Source: Psychromonas sp. CNPT3 (GTDB taxonomy: Bacteria > Pseudomonadota > Gammaproteobacteria > Enterobacterales > Psychromonadaceae). Taken from it: a DNA stretch of 64,000 nucleotides. The stretch lies in contig NC_020802.1 in NCBI RefSeq assembly GCF_000153405.2, forward strand, positions 1,569,883 through 1,633,882, read 5' to 3'. A program made the translations under genes and the position numbers. Positions 7,155-16,638 of the stretch are shown piece by piece; the first letter of the stretch is position 1; each line of letters opens with the position of its first letter. The notes beneath the pieces were generated by a model, which saw nothing but the letters and a program-made list of their open reading frames with translations, did no database searches and was not told the DNA's origin.

Positions 7155-7851
7155 CGCGTTTACCTTGTAATATACCGTTAACCATTAGCTCGACTCTATC
7201 GAGTTTATTTGCCAGCGCTAAATCATGTGTGACCACCACAAAAGCAGTGCCTAATTCGGCATTTAAACTACGTAACAATTGATAAACGCTTTCGGCGCTT
7301 AGCGCGTCTAAATTTCCCGTTGGCTCATCCGCCAACACTAATTGAGGATCGTTGATAAGCGCGCGCGCAATTGCCACGCGTTGACGCTCGCCACCTGAGA
7401 GTTTTGCTGGTCGATAGTTAACGCGCGCCTCAAGGCCAACACGGTGTAACATATCTTGTGATTTTTGGGTCGCCTCTTTAATACTCATGCCTGCAATTAA
7501 AAGTGGCATGGCAACATTTTCTAAAGCCGAAAATTCAGAGAGTAAATGATGAAATTGATAAATAAAACCCAGTTGCTGATTGCGCCATTTCGCTTGTTTG
7601 TTATCTTTCCAATGATGAATATTTTGCCCTTGATAATAAACATCGCCTTGGCTTGGCTTATCTAATGCGCCAAGTAGATGCAGTAATGTACTTTTACCTG
7701 AGCCGGATGATCCGACTATCGCCAGTAACTCGCCTTGCTTTACGCTTAAATCAACGCCTTTTAAAACCTGAGAGCTAAAGCTTCCATCTTCATAGGTTTT
7801 AAAAAGTCCCTTACACACTAATAATTCTTCACTCATTGGTTGCTCATTCAT
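7147..7851 (-). CDS. lolD: Lipoprotein-releasing ABC transporter ATPase LolD
   Basis: A 234-residue ATPase of the Lol exporter. Walker A is GSSGSGKST, the signature is LSGGERQRVAIARAL, Walker B is LVLADEPTGNLD, and the switch His is in VVTHDLALA. The LolD-specific stretch around the Q-loop (YQFHHLLSEFSALENVAMP) is present and distinguishes it from MacB and FtsE. It is embedded between the two permease genes with 8-nt overlaps at both ends (ATGAATGA upstream, ATGTTTAG downstream), so the three subunits are translated in step. Confidence 0.95.
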   Translation of the reverse strand: MNEQPMSEELLVCKGLFKTYEDGSFSSQVLKGVDLSVKQGELLAIVGSSGSGKSTLLHLLGALDKPSQGDVYYQGQNIHHWKDNKQAKWRNQQLGFIYQFHHLLSEFSALENVAMPLLIAGMSIKEATQKSQDMLHRVGLEARVNYRPAKLSGGERQRVAIARALINDPQLVLADEPTGNLDALSAESVYQLLRSLNAELGTAFVVVTHDLALANKLDRVELMVNGILQGKRDV

Positions 7852-9070
7852 CTCTTAATGCCTCAACTGGGCTCACTTTCCCAGCGCGATAAGCTGGGTA
7901 TAAGGTCGCTAATAAACTTAATAACATGGCGCCACATAATATCATCCATATTTGTGCGCTCTGATGTTCAACGGGTAAATGACGGCTTTCACCAAACGCA
8001 TTTTCAACTAAATGAATACCCAAAAAGCTAAGCACTTCATTGATATAATTACTGAGTAAAAGTCCTAAACCGGTACCTAGCAATGCGCCCCAAAGGCCAC
8101 TCCAAGCTCCTTGAATAACAAAAATAAAGTTGATTTTAGTACGCGACAGGCCCAAGGTTTTTAAAATAGCGACTTCGGTTTTCTTGTCGTTAACGATCAT
8201 CACTGATGACGATAAAATATTAAAGGCTGCCACCACAATAATTAAACACAGCAGTAACCAGATCATATTTTTTTCCATCTTCACCGCAGCAAATAACTCA
8301 CCGTGCGTACTGCGCCAATCGGTTAACGCTAAAGAGGCGTCTAAGGTCGGTGGCGTCCACGACTCTATATCAAAAGGGTCGTTTAAATATAAACGTATGT
8401 CGGTAATATTATTTTTGGCAATGCGGATAAGTTTACTGGCATCGGTGGCGTGCATTAAAATTAAGTTTTGATCTACATCGGATCCCACACTGAAAAAGCC
8501 AGCAACCGTAAATTTACGTTCACTCGGAAGGCGCCCTAACGGCGTAAAACGGCTACCGCGCGCAGAAACAACGCGCACTTTGTCCCCTACATCAACGCTC
8601 AACAAACGCCCTAAACGATCGCCCATTAAAATACGATACTTTCCGGCTTCTAAACGAGATAATGTACCCGGCAACATACTGTTCATTAATACTTGGCTGC
8701 TATAACGTTGCGGGTAAATACCGTCAACATGCACGCCTTGGATATTTTTATTACTCAGAATAATAGCGTCACTAGACACCATAGGGTCGGCGGCGCGCAC
8801 GTCAGGATTGTTTTCTAAAATAGGCAGTAAATACTCCCATTTCGTTAATAACTGTGCGTTATTACTCACGCTAACGTGTGGCACCGCACCTAATATGCGC
8901 GTTTTAAGCTCACTTTCAAAACCATTCATAACAGAAAGTACGGTTATCAATGCTAAGACGCCTAAGGTAATGCCCCCTGTTGAAAAAAGAGAAACAAAAG
9001 ACACAAAGGCATTATTGCGTTTTGACTTGGTATAACGCAGTCCAATAAACAAACTCAGGGGATAAAACAT
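7844..9070 (-). CDS. lolC: Lipoprotein-releasing ABC transporter permease LolC
   Basis: A 408-residue permease, first gene of the Lol operon and so named LolC; E. coli LolC has 399 residues. It begins MFYPLSLFIGLRYTKSKR, followed by a membrane segment at about 20-45, a periplasmic domain, and three C-terminal segments ending TLYPAYRAGKVSPVEALRDE. It shares the FtsX/MacB permease fold with LolE. LolC recruits the carrier LolA. A clear AAAGGACG ribosome site precedes the ATG. The 229-bp gap to the divergent PilZ gene must hold both promoters. Confidence 0.9.
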   Translation of the reverse strand: MFYPLSLFIGLRYTKSKRNNAFVSFVSLFSTGGITLGVLALITVLSVMNGFESELKTRILGAVPHVSVSNNAQLLTKWEYLLPILENNPDVRAADPMVSSDAIILSNKNIQGVHVDGIYPQRYSSQVLMNSMLPGTLSRLEAGKYRILMGDRLGRLLSVDVGDKVRVVSARGSRFTPLGRLPSERKFTVAGFFSVGSDVDQNLILMHATDASKLIRIAKNNITDIRLYLNDPFDIESWTPPTLDASLALTDWRSTHGELFAAVKMEKNMIWLLLCLIIVVAAFNILSSSVMIVNDKKTEVAILKTLGLSRTKINFIFVIQGAWSGLWGALLGTGLGLLLSNYINEVLSFLGIHLVENAFGESRHLPVEHQSAQIWMILCGAMLLSLLATLYPAYRAGKVSPVEALRDE

Positions 9071-9299
9071 AACGTCCTTTATACAAATAGATCAACTTTT
9101 AAAGTAAACTGGATTTTAAATGAAATATGTTTACATTAGCTTAACGCGAGCAATACACTGTTTGTGTTTAATTTTGCTACGCTCTAATTTTTGAAATTTT
9201 AGACTACAATAACTTTATAGTAGAATCATGGTATTATGACTTTCATTCTAATGTATCTTTAAAGGTCAAGATACAAAAACATAGCGATAAAGGATAGTA

Positions 9300-9860
9300 A
9301 TGAACAACCAGCAATATTTTTTAGTAGACTATGCATTGGCCATTAATGTACAACCTCTTGCCGATACTGAGAGCGTTGCAGATGCAGCCCTTTTTGAACA
9401 ACTGATCCCAGCCCCTTTTAAAATGGCCAGCGAGCTTGCAAGCATCGAAAGTAGCACCCTACACAGTTTGAAACTCAATAATGAAAGTACACAAGCGTTA
9501 TTACATTATATTCAAGCACAAGATAAAAAAATCAATGCCCTACTGAGCTACGTACTGAGTCAGCAAGATGAGGCAACATGCCATTATAAAAGTACGGCCT
9601 TTAGTGCGGGCCAATGCCTCTTTGAGTGTACGCAAAATACCTTTGATCTCGATCAGAATGTTATTCTAAAAATATTTATTCCTGATGAGTCGGCTGCCGT
9701 TTTTTGTTATGCTAAAGTCTCTAAAATAGAGGAAAAAATCGTCACTCTTGAATATCTACAAATACGTGAAATTGATAGAGAATTACTGATCCGCGCGACC
9801 TTACATATTCAATCAAAACAACTAAAACTGCGTGCTGCCATACGCGATCAAGACCATTAA
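9300..9860 (+). CDS. Atypical PilZ-like protein upstream of mfd (PlzB/VC1885 type)
   Basis: A 186-residue soluble protein. Its content and position just upstream of mfd match the atypical PilZ proteins of vibrios and Shewanella (V. cholerae VC1885, PlzB). An alpha-helical N-terminal half (to about residue 90) contains INALLSYVLSQQ. The C-terminal half looks like the PilZ beta-barrel, with STAFSAGQCLFE in the place of the D/NxSxxG motif. The RxxxR motif and the full D/NxSxxG are not visible, so binding of cyclic di-GMP is doubtful. AAAGGA lies 8 nt before the ATG. It is followed after 11 nt by mfd, so they are probably co-transcribed. Confidence 0.65.
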   Translation: MNNQQYFLVDYALAINVQPLADTESVADAALFEQLIPAPFKMASELASIESSTLHSLKLNNESTQALLHYIQAQDKKINALLSYVLSQQDEATCHYKSTAFSAGQCLFECTQNTFDLDQNVILKIFIPDESAAVFCYAKVSKIEEKIVTLEYLQIREIDRELLIRATLHIQSKQLKLRAAIRDQDH

Positions 9861-9871
9861 GCGACTCCAAC

Positions 9872-12800
9872 ATGACCCAATCTACACTGTTTGACTTTCC
9901 AGCACTTAAAAAGTGCAACGATCGGCTATTACTGGCTAATTTACAAGGCAGCACCGTATCGCTGGCCATTAGTGAATTAAGTAAACAAAAAAATAGCCCG
10001 CTCATTTTAATTGTTAATGACACGCCAAGTGCATTAAAACTAAAACAAGAATTGCATTTCTTTCTCGAAGATAGCATTGAGATCATTGATTTCCCCGATT
10101 GGGAAACGCTACCTTATGATCATTTTTCACCACATCAAGACATTATCTCTACGCGGATTGAAACGCTATATCGCCTTCCTGGGTTAAAAAAAGGCATTTT
10201 AATTGTCCCTATTAACACGTTGTTACTGCGTATTGCACCACCGAGTTATTTAAAAAAACACACGCTGATTGTAAAAACGGGTGAACAAGTTGAATTACAA
10301 GATTTACGTGCAGACTTAGAAAGCTCCGGCTATTACGCGGTAGAAAAAGTATTAGAGCATGGTGAGTTTTGCGCACGTGGATCGTTATTAGATATCTTCC
10401 CGATGGGCGCGTTAAAGCCTTACCGTATTGATTTCTTTGATGACGAAATAGACTCTATTCGCACCTTTGATCGTGAAACGCAGCGCTCTTTAGATATTAT
10501 TAAAGAGATAAAGCTACTCCCAGCGCATGAGTTTTGTACTGATCATGAGGCCATTAAGCGCTTTAAAGAAAAATTTACTGAGCAATTTACATCGCCTCTG
10601 ACGCAAGAAAAAGGCTCTATTTTTAGCACCATCAGTGACACTAATTTACCCGCCGGTATTGAGTATTACCTGCCACTGTTTTTTGAAAGTACCGCCACCC
10701 TTTTTGATTACTTCCCGAAAGAGTCAACGCTGCTTATCAGTGGCGACATTAATCAAGCGACCTTAGATTTTTGGGTTGGTTTAGAAAAACGTTATATCGA
10801 TCGCAGTGTCGACTTGCACCGCCCATTACTTGAGCCTAATGCGCTGTATTTACGTCATGAGCAATGTTTTGAATTATTAAATGCATGGCCCCGCTATTAT
10901 TTACAAAATACGCCCTGCCAAGTAAAAGCAGGACGCACAAATTTCTATGTCTCCTTATTACCTGATGTACAGGTAAACACTAAATTAAAAGATCCCTTAT
11001 CTGCTATTCGTCAGTTTATTAGCGATTTTGATGGGCGCATTGTCTTTAGTGTTGAATCTGTGGGCCGTCAACAATCTTTACTTGAATTATTAGCCCCGTT
11101 AAAAATTAAAATCGCGTCTTGTGATAATTTCTCTGCGTTTATTAAAAGCAAAAAACAGATAGCTATCATCATCAGTTGTATTGAAAACAGTTTTATTTTA
11201 GCGCATAAAAAAATCGCGTTTATTACTGAAAATGAACTTCTGGGCTTTAAAATAACGCAGCGTCGTGGCAACACGGATCATCATGATGAGAACTACAGCA
11301 GCGAACATATTTTACGTAACCTAGAAGAGCTTAAAATAGGTCAGCCTGTGGTACATATTGATTATGGTATCGGCCGCTATTTAGGGTTACAAAATATTGA
11401 AAGCGCCGGTGCGATCACCGAATTTGTTGCCCTTGAATATTTACGTGGCGATAAACTCTATGTGCCAGTCAGTGCATTACAACTTATCAGTCGCTACAGT
11501 GGGCACGATGTCGAAAACATCAAACTCAGTAAACTGGGCACCGAAACATGGCAAAAATCCAAACAAAAAGCCGCTGAACGCGTCCGTGATGTGGCAGCCG
11601 AGTTACTTGATATCTACGCGCAGCGCGCCGCTAAGATTGGCTTTAAATATACACTCAATAAAAACAATTATGCCCTGTTTAAACAAGCTTTCCCGTTTGA
11701 AGAGACGCCGGACCAAAGTAATGCTATCAATGCCGTGCTTAACGATATGTGTAGCCGCCAACCGATGGATAGACTTATCTGTGGTGATGTAGGCTTTGGT
11801 AAAACAGAAGTTGCCATGCGCGCCACCTTCCTTGCCGTAGATAACACGCGCCAAGTCGCTATCCTTGTGCCCACAACGTTACTCGCGCAGCAACATTATG
11901 AGAATTTTAAAGATCGCTTTGCAAGTTGGCCGGTACGCGTTGAAGTGCTATCGCGTTTTAAAAGTGCAAAAGAGCAAAAACAAATATTATTGGAGTTACA
12001 AGAAGGTAAGATTGATATCTTAATTGGTACGCATAAACTACTCAGTAGCACTGTTGTTTATGCCGATCTTGGCTTATTGATCATTGATGAAGAGCATCGT
12101 TTTGGAGTGCGCCAAAAAGAAAAAATTAAAGCGCTGCGCGCCCAAATTGATATTTTAACGCTCACCGCAACCCCTATTCCACGGACCTTAAATATGTCCA
12201 TGAATGGCATGCGCGACCTTTCTATCATTGCAACACCGCCCTCTAAACGCTTAGCGGTTAAAACCTTTGTAGAGCAAAAAACAGATGCACTGATAAGTGA
12301 TGCTATCACGCGTGAGATCATGCGTGGTGGGCAAGTTTATTTCTTGCATAATAATGTTGAAACCATTAATAAAGCGGCGGCCGACATTGAAGCCTTAGTG
12401 CCTAGCGCCAAAGTGTCTGTGGCGCACGGACAAATGAATGAGCATCAACTCGAACGCATTATGAGTGATTTTTATCATCAACGTCAAAATGTACTGGTAT
12501 GTACCACTATCATTGAAACGGGTATTGATATTCCCAGTGCCAATACCATCATCATTAATAGAGCGGATCATCTAGGGCTTGCACAATTACACCAATTGCG
12601 AGGCCGTGTGGGGCGCTCGCACCATCAAGCTTATGCCTATTTATTAACACCAACGCGAAAATTAATGAGCAAAGATGCTAAAAAACGTCTGGATGCTATC
12701 TCCTCTTTAAATACCTTAGGTGCAGGCTTTACGCTGGCAACCCACGATTTAGAAATACGTGGCGCGGGCGAACTCTTAGGCGATGAACAATCGGGACAAA

Positions 12801-13348
12801 TTTCAAGTATTGGTTATAACTTATATATGGAAATGCTTGATCAAGCCGTTAACGCATTACAAAATGGTCAAGAAACAACGCTAGAGCAATTATTGTCAAG
12901 CCAAGCGGATGTCGAGTTACGCATTCCGGCGTTGATCCCCAGTGATTATATTATGGATGTTAATACACGCTTGTCTTTATATAAGCGTATTGCCAACAGC
13001 AAAGATAAACATCAGTTAAAAGAGCTCCAAATCGAACTCATTGATCGTTTCGGTTTACTGCCTGCAATCACTAAAAATCTTATTCATATCACCCAAATGA
13101 AACAACTGTGTAATAAATTAGGCATAAAACGCCTTGATGCACACGCCAAGGGTGGCAATATTATTTTTACCCAAAATACCAAAGTCGATCCCATGTTCTT
13201 AGTTTCTTTACTGCAAACACAAGCAAATACCTTTAAACTAGAAGGGCCGACAAAACTAAAATTTACACACCAACTCGAAGATACACAGCAACGCATTAAC
13301 TGGATCACTCAGTTATTACACCGTTTTGTTGAACACTTGCTAAAATAA
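9872..13348 (+). CDS. mfd: Transcription-repair coupling factor Mfd
   Basis: A full-length protein of 1158 residues, close to the E. coli 1148. Mfd removes RNA polymerase stalled at DNA lesions and recruits UvrA. The N-terminal UvrB-like domain (DFPDWETLPYDHFSPHQDI near residue 75) is followed by the RNA polymerase-interaction domain (about 480-550, HIDYGIGRYLGL). Then comes the RecG-like motor with Walker A GDVGFGKTE near residue 640, DEEH near 739, TATPIPRTL, and QLRGRVGRS, and finally the C-terminal TRCF domain. No clear Shine-Dalgarno precedes the ATG, so it may depend on read-through translation from the PilZ gene 11 nt upstream. Confidence 0.97.
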   Translation: MTQSTLFDFPALKKCNDRLLLANLQGSTVSLAISELSKQKNSPLILIVNDTPSALKLKQELHFFLEDSIEIIDFPDWETLPYDHFSPHQDIISTRIETLYRLPGLKKGILIVPINTLLLRIAPPSYLKKHTLIVKTGEQVELQDLRADLESSGYYAVEKVLEHGEFCARGSLLDIFPMGALKPYRIDFFDDEIDSIRTFDRETQRSLDIIKEIKLLPAHEFCTDHEAIKRFKEKFTEQFTSPLTQEKGSIFSTISDTNLPAGIEYYLPLFFESTATLFDYFPKESTLLISGDINQATLDFWVGLEKRYIDRSVDLHRPLLEPNALYLRHEQCFELLNAWPRYYLQNTPCQVKAGRTNFYVSLLPDVQVNTKLKDPLSAIRQFISDFDGRIVFSVESVGRQQSLLELLAPLKIKIASCDNFSAFIKSKKQIAIIISCIENSFILAHKKIAFITENELLGFKITQRRGNTDHHDENYSSEHILRNLEELKIGQPVVHIDYGIGRYLGLQNIESAGAITEFVALEYLRGDKLYVPVSALQLISRYSGHDVENIKLSKLGTETWQKSKQKAAERVRDVAAELLDIYAQRAAKIGFKYTLNKNNYALFKQAFPFEETPDQSNAINAVLNDMCSRQPMDRLICGDVGFGKTEVAMRATFLAVDNTRQVAILVPTTLLAQQHYENFKDRFASWPVRVEVLSRFKSAKEQKQILLELQEGKIDILIGTHKLLSSTVVYADLGLLIIDEEHRFGVRQKEKIKALRAQIDILTLTATPIPRTLNMSMNGMRDLSIIATPPSKRLAVKTFVEQKTDALISDAITREIMRGGQVYFLHNNVETINKAAADIEALVPSAKVSVAHGQMNEHQLERIMSDFYHQRQNVLVCTTIIETGIDIPSANTIIINRADHLGLAQLHQLRGRVGRSHHQAYAYLLTPTRKLMSKDAKKRLDAISSLNTLGAGFTLATHDLEIRGAGELLGDEQSGQISSIGYNLYMEMLDQAVNALQNGQETTLEQLLSSQADVELRIPALIPSDYIMDVNTRLSLYKRIANSKDKHQLKELQIELIDRFGLLPAITKNLIHITQMKQLCNKLGIKRLDAHAKGGNIIFTQNTKVDPMFLVSLLQTQANTFKLEGPTKLKFTHQLEDTQQRINWITQLLHRFVEHLLK

Positions 13349-13359
13349 AGGATCATCTT

Positions 13360-14169
13360 TTGAACTATAAATATTTCCTTATGGCGTTTTTAATGCTTAA
13401 TAGCCTTACGCTACATGCACAAACCCGCTGGTTTGAGGTTGAATTACTGCTCTTTGAACGTAATGTAAAACTTAGCGATCAAACAGAAAACCTAGGCCAA
13501 GATAATATTAAACTGGATTTCTCGCGCAGTATTCCGTTACTCAAAATACCGACGAATGTAGATTGCACACCCGGTCGCAGTTGCCTCGCGAAAAACATTT
13601 CAGTCTTAGTCAATAAAGCCAAATTTAACAGTGCGCAAACAGGTTTTGTTTTATTAAGTAATTCGCGCCTACAACTGGCAGCGCAGCGCCTAAGCCTTAA
13701 AAGACACTGGTTATTTAAACCCCTTTTACATGCGGTTTGGCGTATGCCGGTTTACAGTCGCAATAATACTCGCCCACTGCGCATTTTTGCGGGTAAAAAC
13801 TTAGTCAGTGGCCAGAATGCCGACATTAAGTACCTCAATGACAAATGGGAAATTGATGGTAACCTTAAAATTTATTTAGCACATTACTTATACGTTGATA
13901 GCCAATTAATCATTCGTAAACGCGTAATGCAAGATATGCCAACGCCAGAGCAACAAGAAGAAAAGGCCGTACTCGACATTGTTAACAGTCAAAATGGGGT
14001 GCAAATCATTCGCCCGAGTGACGAGGTAGCGCCGGTGAAACAGGCACAACGAAGCGTGATAAAAGAAGTGCTATTTGATCAAAATAGACGCATGCGTAGC
14101 GGAGAGATCCATTACTTCGATCACCCATTAATGGGCATGCTTATCCAAATTAGAAAAATAAAAGCATAA
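13360..14169 (+). CDS. csiV: CsiV-like peptidoglycan-binding periplasmic protein
   Basis: A 269-residue exported protein. Residues 1-20 (MNYKYFLMAFLMLNSLTLHA) form a signal peptide, cut after LHA. The mature part begins QTRWFEVELLLFER, the start typical of CsiV, which in V. cholerae binds peptidoglycan and supports PBP1A activity through LpoA. The C terminus YFDHPLMGMLIQIRKI also fits. TTG is taken as start because AAAGGA is 7 nt upstream; an ATG 21 nt later would shorten the signal peptide. It lies 11 nt after mfd, as in vibrios, and a strong terminator follows. Confidence 0.75.
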   Translation: MNYKYFLMAFLMLNSLTLHAQTRWFEVELLLFERNVKLSDQTENLGQDNIKLDFSRSIPLLKIPTNVDCTPGRSCLAKNISVLVNKAKFNSAQTGFVLLSNSRLQLAAQRLSLKRHWLFKPLLHAVWRMPVYSRNNTRPLRIFAGKNLVSGQNADIKYLNDKWEIDGNLKIYLAHYLYVDSQLIIRKRVMQDMPTPEQQEEKAVLDIVNSQNGVQIIRPSDEVAPVKQAQRSVIKEVLFDQNRRMRSGEIHYFDHPLMGMLIQIRKIKA

Positions 14170-14182
14170 AAAAAAAGTATAA

Positions 14183-14215
14183 AAAAAAGTCGGCAATATC
14201 ATTGCCGACTTTTTT
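14183..14215 (+). terminator. Intrinsic terminator after csiV
   Basis: Arms AAAAAGTCGGCAAT and ATTGCCGACTTTTT with a 3-nt loop, followed by a T run. With A-rich flanks on both sides it may also stop transcription from the right. Confidence 0.92.
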
Positions 14216-14241
14216 CTTCTCACGATCTAATACTTCACTAC

Positions 14242-14292
14242 CTAATCTCTAAATATATAATACCTAATACCTAAATATCTAATCTCTAAATA
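14242..14292. repeat. Short AT-rich direct repeats
   Basis: The 14-mer CTAATCTCTAAATA occurs at 14242-14255 and 14279-14292. The stretch between has further variants of CTAATACCTAAATA. It sits between the csiV terminator and the end of the U32 gene. Confidence 0.7.
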
Positions 14293-14313
14293 GCGGGCGA
14301 GACGCCCTTTTTA

Positions 14314-16569
14314 TTAAAGACCCTGTACGTATTGCGCATCTGTCGTGCACAGCACGCGCTCATCAAGCTCTTTTTTAGCGTCTTGTTTAGTCGCGCTATC
14401 TGCACTTATCAATGCATTAAATAGACGCATTAAATCCGCTTTCTCAACAGACTTTTTGTCGCCCATGCCAATATTGGTTAAATCAATAAAGAACTCATCA
14501 AACAACGAAGCTAATTCATCAATAACTTGCAGGTTTAAAAACTGCTCATTATTATAAATACTCGGATAACCGCCCTTTTGTTTATCAACCGCAAACGAGA
14601 AGCCTTTTACATTGGTGATCGTCGTGGCTTTTTCACATTTGAGCATACAACCATCTTCAATGGCCGCTTTTTTACAGCCCACCGTTTGTTGAAAGAAACA
14701 CTGGCGACTGGTCATCATTAAAATGGGATGATAAATGCTATACAGCAATTTAAAATTCTTTGGTCTTTTAATATGTCGCAGTTGTAAATTATTAAGCTCA
14801 TTTGATATAAACGCGCCACTGCAATCTAACTCTTCTTGTAAGGTCAGTAATGCATGAGAGTTAGTGGTGTTTAAAAATGGCCCCGCTATCCATTGAATAC
14901 CCATCTTATTGGCAGCAAACGCCACGCCGGTATTATTTGAAACAATTTGTTTAGGCTTGACAACGTCAAGTAAACGCACCGCCTCAAGGTAATCTTTACC
15001 AATTAAAACAGCAGGGAACCAAGGGATCAAATGCGGGTGCTTTAAAAACACATCGATATAATAATTGTCATTTTTCTTAAAGCTTTCGGGCAATTTAAAA
15101 TACATATCGACGCTACTTAACTCACTCAAGTAGATATCATCGACCGAGCTTATCAGCACTGAAAGTTTTGCTTTATTAAATACTTTTGGATGGTTTTCAA
15201 GCACCGGCAAGTTTACTGGCGCAATCAGTTTTACTTGGCCGTTGAGTAAGAAAGCCACTTCTTTTTTCATCACAGTCAGCTCTTTAAAGGGCACACTTAA
15301 ACCTTCATCAAGGGCGCTACAATCGATATTATCGAGTAGATATGCGCCTTGTTTGAACGATTTAAAGCGTTTGTCTAATGCGCCCGCATCAATTGAGCTG
15401 TCAGATGCCTTAATTAATAAACTGCTTGAGCTTATTTGATGAGATTGCCCTGAAAAACAAATGCTCACTTTTAATGGTGCGTTTAATTGCCCTGAAAAAT
15501 GCATGGTTAAGCTTGGTTTAGCAATGCTCAAATGCTTTATTTTAGCGGCAACATCCGCGCTGATAGCATTTTTTTGCTCCACTAAATCTGCCTGCACTTC
15601 TTGAATTTGCACAATTGAAATGGCATTTTTTTGAGCGTTAGCATGGGTAAAACTATTATCGCGAGGATTATCGATAAACATGTCTTTGGTCAAATTACCC
15701 TGTAAAAATGAATTGGTAAAATCACGGTTAAACACTTTATAAAGTGAACTGTTGTCTTCAATCAAAAGCCCTGTACTGACAAATTCATTCACTTGTTTAC
15801 GCCAGCTATCCACCACCGTATGTACATATTGCGCGCCTTTAATGCGCCCTTCTATTTTGAGCGAATCAACTCCCGCATCCACTAATGCCGGCAAATCAAA
15901 ATAGGCAGAGTTATCTTTTAAATTTAAAGGAAAACGGTTTCCAGCAGCGGTTAACTCATATTCATCGCGGCACGCTTGACTGCAACGGCCTCGGTTACCA
16001 GAGTTACCCACACTCACAGAGCTTGAATAACATTGCCCCGAAAAGGCAATACATAACGCGCCATGCACAAAGACTTCTGTTAACACTTGATGATCATGAG
16101 CAAGCGTCGTTAAGCTCTTAATTTCACCGATATTGAGTTCACGAGACAAGTTTGCACGGCTTGCGCCAATTTTAGCGAGGAATAATATTTGACCTTCATT
16201 ATGCGTGGTCAATTGTGTTGAGGCGTGTACTAATAGGCTAGGGAAGTATTTTTTAACTAAATTAAACACACCTAAATCTTGCACAATAATGCCATCAATA
16301 CGTGTATTCACTAATTTATTTAATAATTTAACAACGCCTTTGATTTCGTGCTCTAAAATGACCACGTTAAGGGTTAGAAACACCTCACATTCAAATTCAT
16401 GAGCAAGGCGAATGATCCCTTGCAGCGCTTCAAATGAGATATTAGTCGCACGATCACGTGCATTAAACATATCTAGGCCACAATAGATGGCATTAGCACC
16501 GGCAATAATAGCAGCTTTTATTGCATCAACATCGCCACCGGGTGCTAATAACTCAATTTTCTTACTCAT
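14314..16569 (-). CDS. rlhA: U32 family protein, RlhA-like (23S rRNA hydroxylation)
   Basis: 751 residues, starting KKIELLAPGGDVDAIKAAI, the hallmark of the U32/YdcP group. The Cys cluster HGALCIAFSGQCYSSS then NRGRCSQACR (about residues 170-205) should bind an iron-sulfur cluster. E. coli RlhA (YdcP) hydroxylates C2501 of 23S rRNA and is about 650 residues long; this protein is longer, with a C-terminal region holding further Cys (CFFQQTVGCKK, GCMLKCEK) that could form a second site. The name peptidase U32 is historical. ATG at 16569 is preferred over a TTG at 16584. It could be another long U32 paralogue, so the substrate is uncertain. Confidence 0.68.
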   Translation of the reverse strand: MSKKIELLAPGGDVDAIKAAIIAGANAIYCGLDMFNARDRATNISFEALQGIIRLAHEFECEVFLTLNVVILEHEIKGVVKLLNKLVNTRIDGIIVQDLGVFNLVKKYFPSLLVHASTQLTTHNEGQILFLAKIGASRANLSRELNIGEIKSLTTLAHDHQVLTEVFVHGALCIAFSGQCYSSSVSVGNSGNRGRCSQACRDEYELTAAGNRFPLNLKDNSAYFDLPALVDAGVDSLKIEGRIKGAQYVHTVVDSWRKQVNEFVSTGLLIEDNSSLYKVFNRDFTNSFLQGNLTKDMFIDNPRDNSFTHANAQKNAISIVQIQEVQADLVEQKNAISADVAAKIKHLSIAKPSLTMHFSGQLNAPLKVSICFSGQSHQISSSSLLIKASDSSIDAGALDKRFKSFKQGAYLLDNIDCSALDEGLSVPFKELTVMKKEVAFLLNGQVKLIAPVNLPVLENHPKVFNKAKLSVLISSVDDIYLSELSSVDMYFKLPESFKKNDNYYIDVFLKHPHLIPWFPAVLIGKDYLEAVRLLDVVKPKQIVSNNTGVAFAANKMGIQWIAGPFLNTTNSHALLTLQEELDCSGAFISNELNNLQLRHIKRPKNFKLLYSIYHPILMMTSRQCFFQQTVGCKKAAIEDGCMLKCEKATTITNVKGFSFAVDKQKGGYPSIYNNEQFLNLQVIDELASLFDEFFIDLTNIGMGDKKSVEKADLMRLFNALISADSATKQDAKKELDERVLCTTDAQYVQGL

Positions 16570-16638
16570 TTTAAACTCGCTCAATCACATTTTAATTTTG
16601 AGGCGAGTTTACCTGCATCATTGCAAGATTGATACAGA

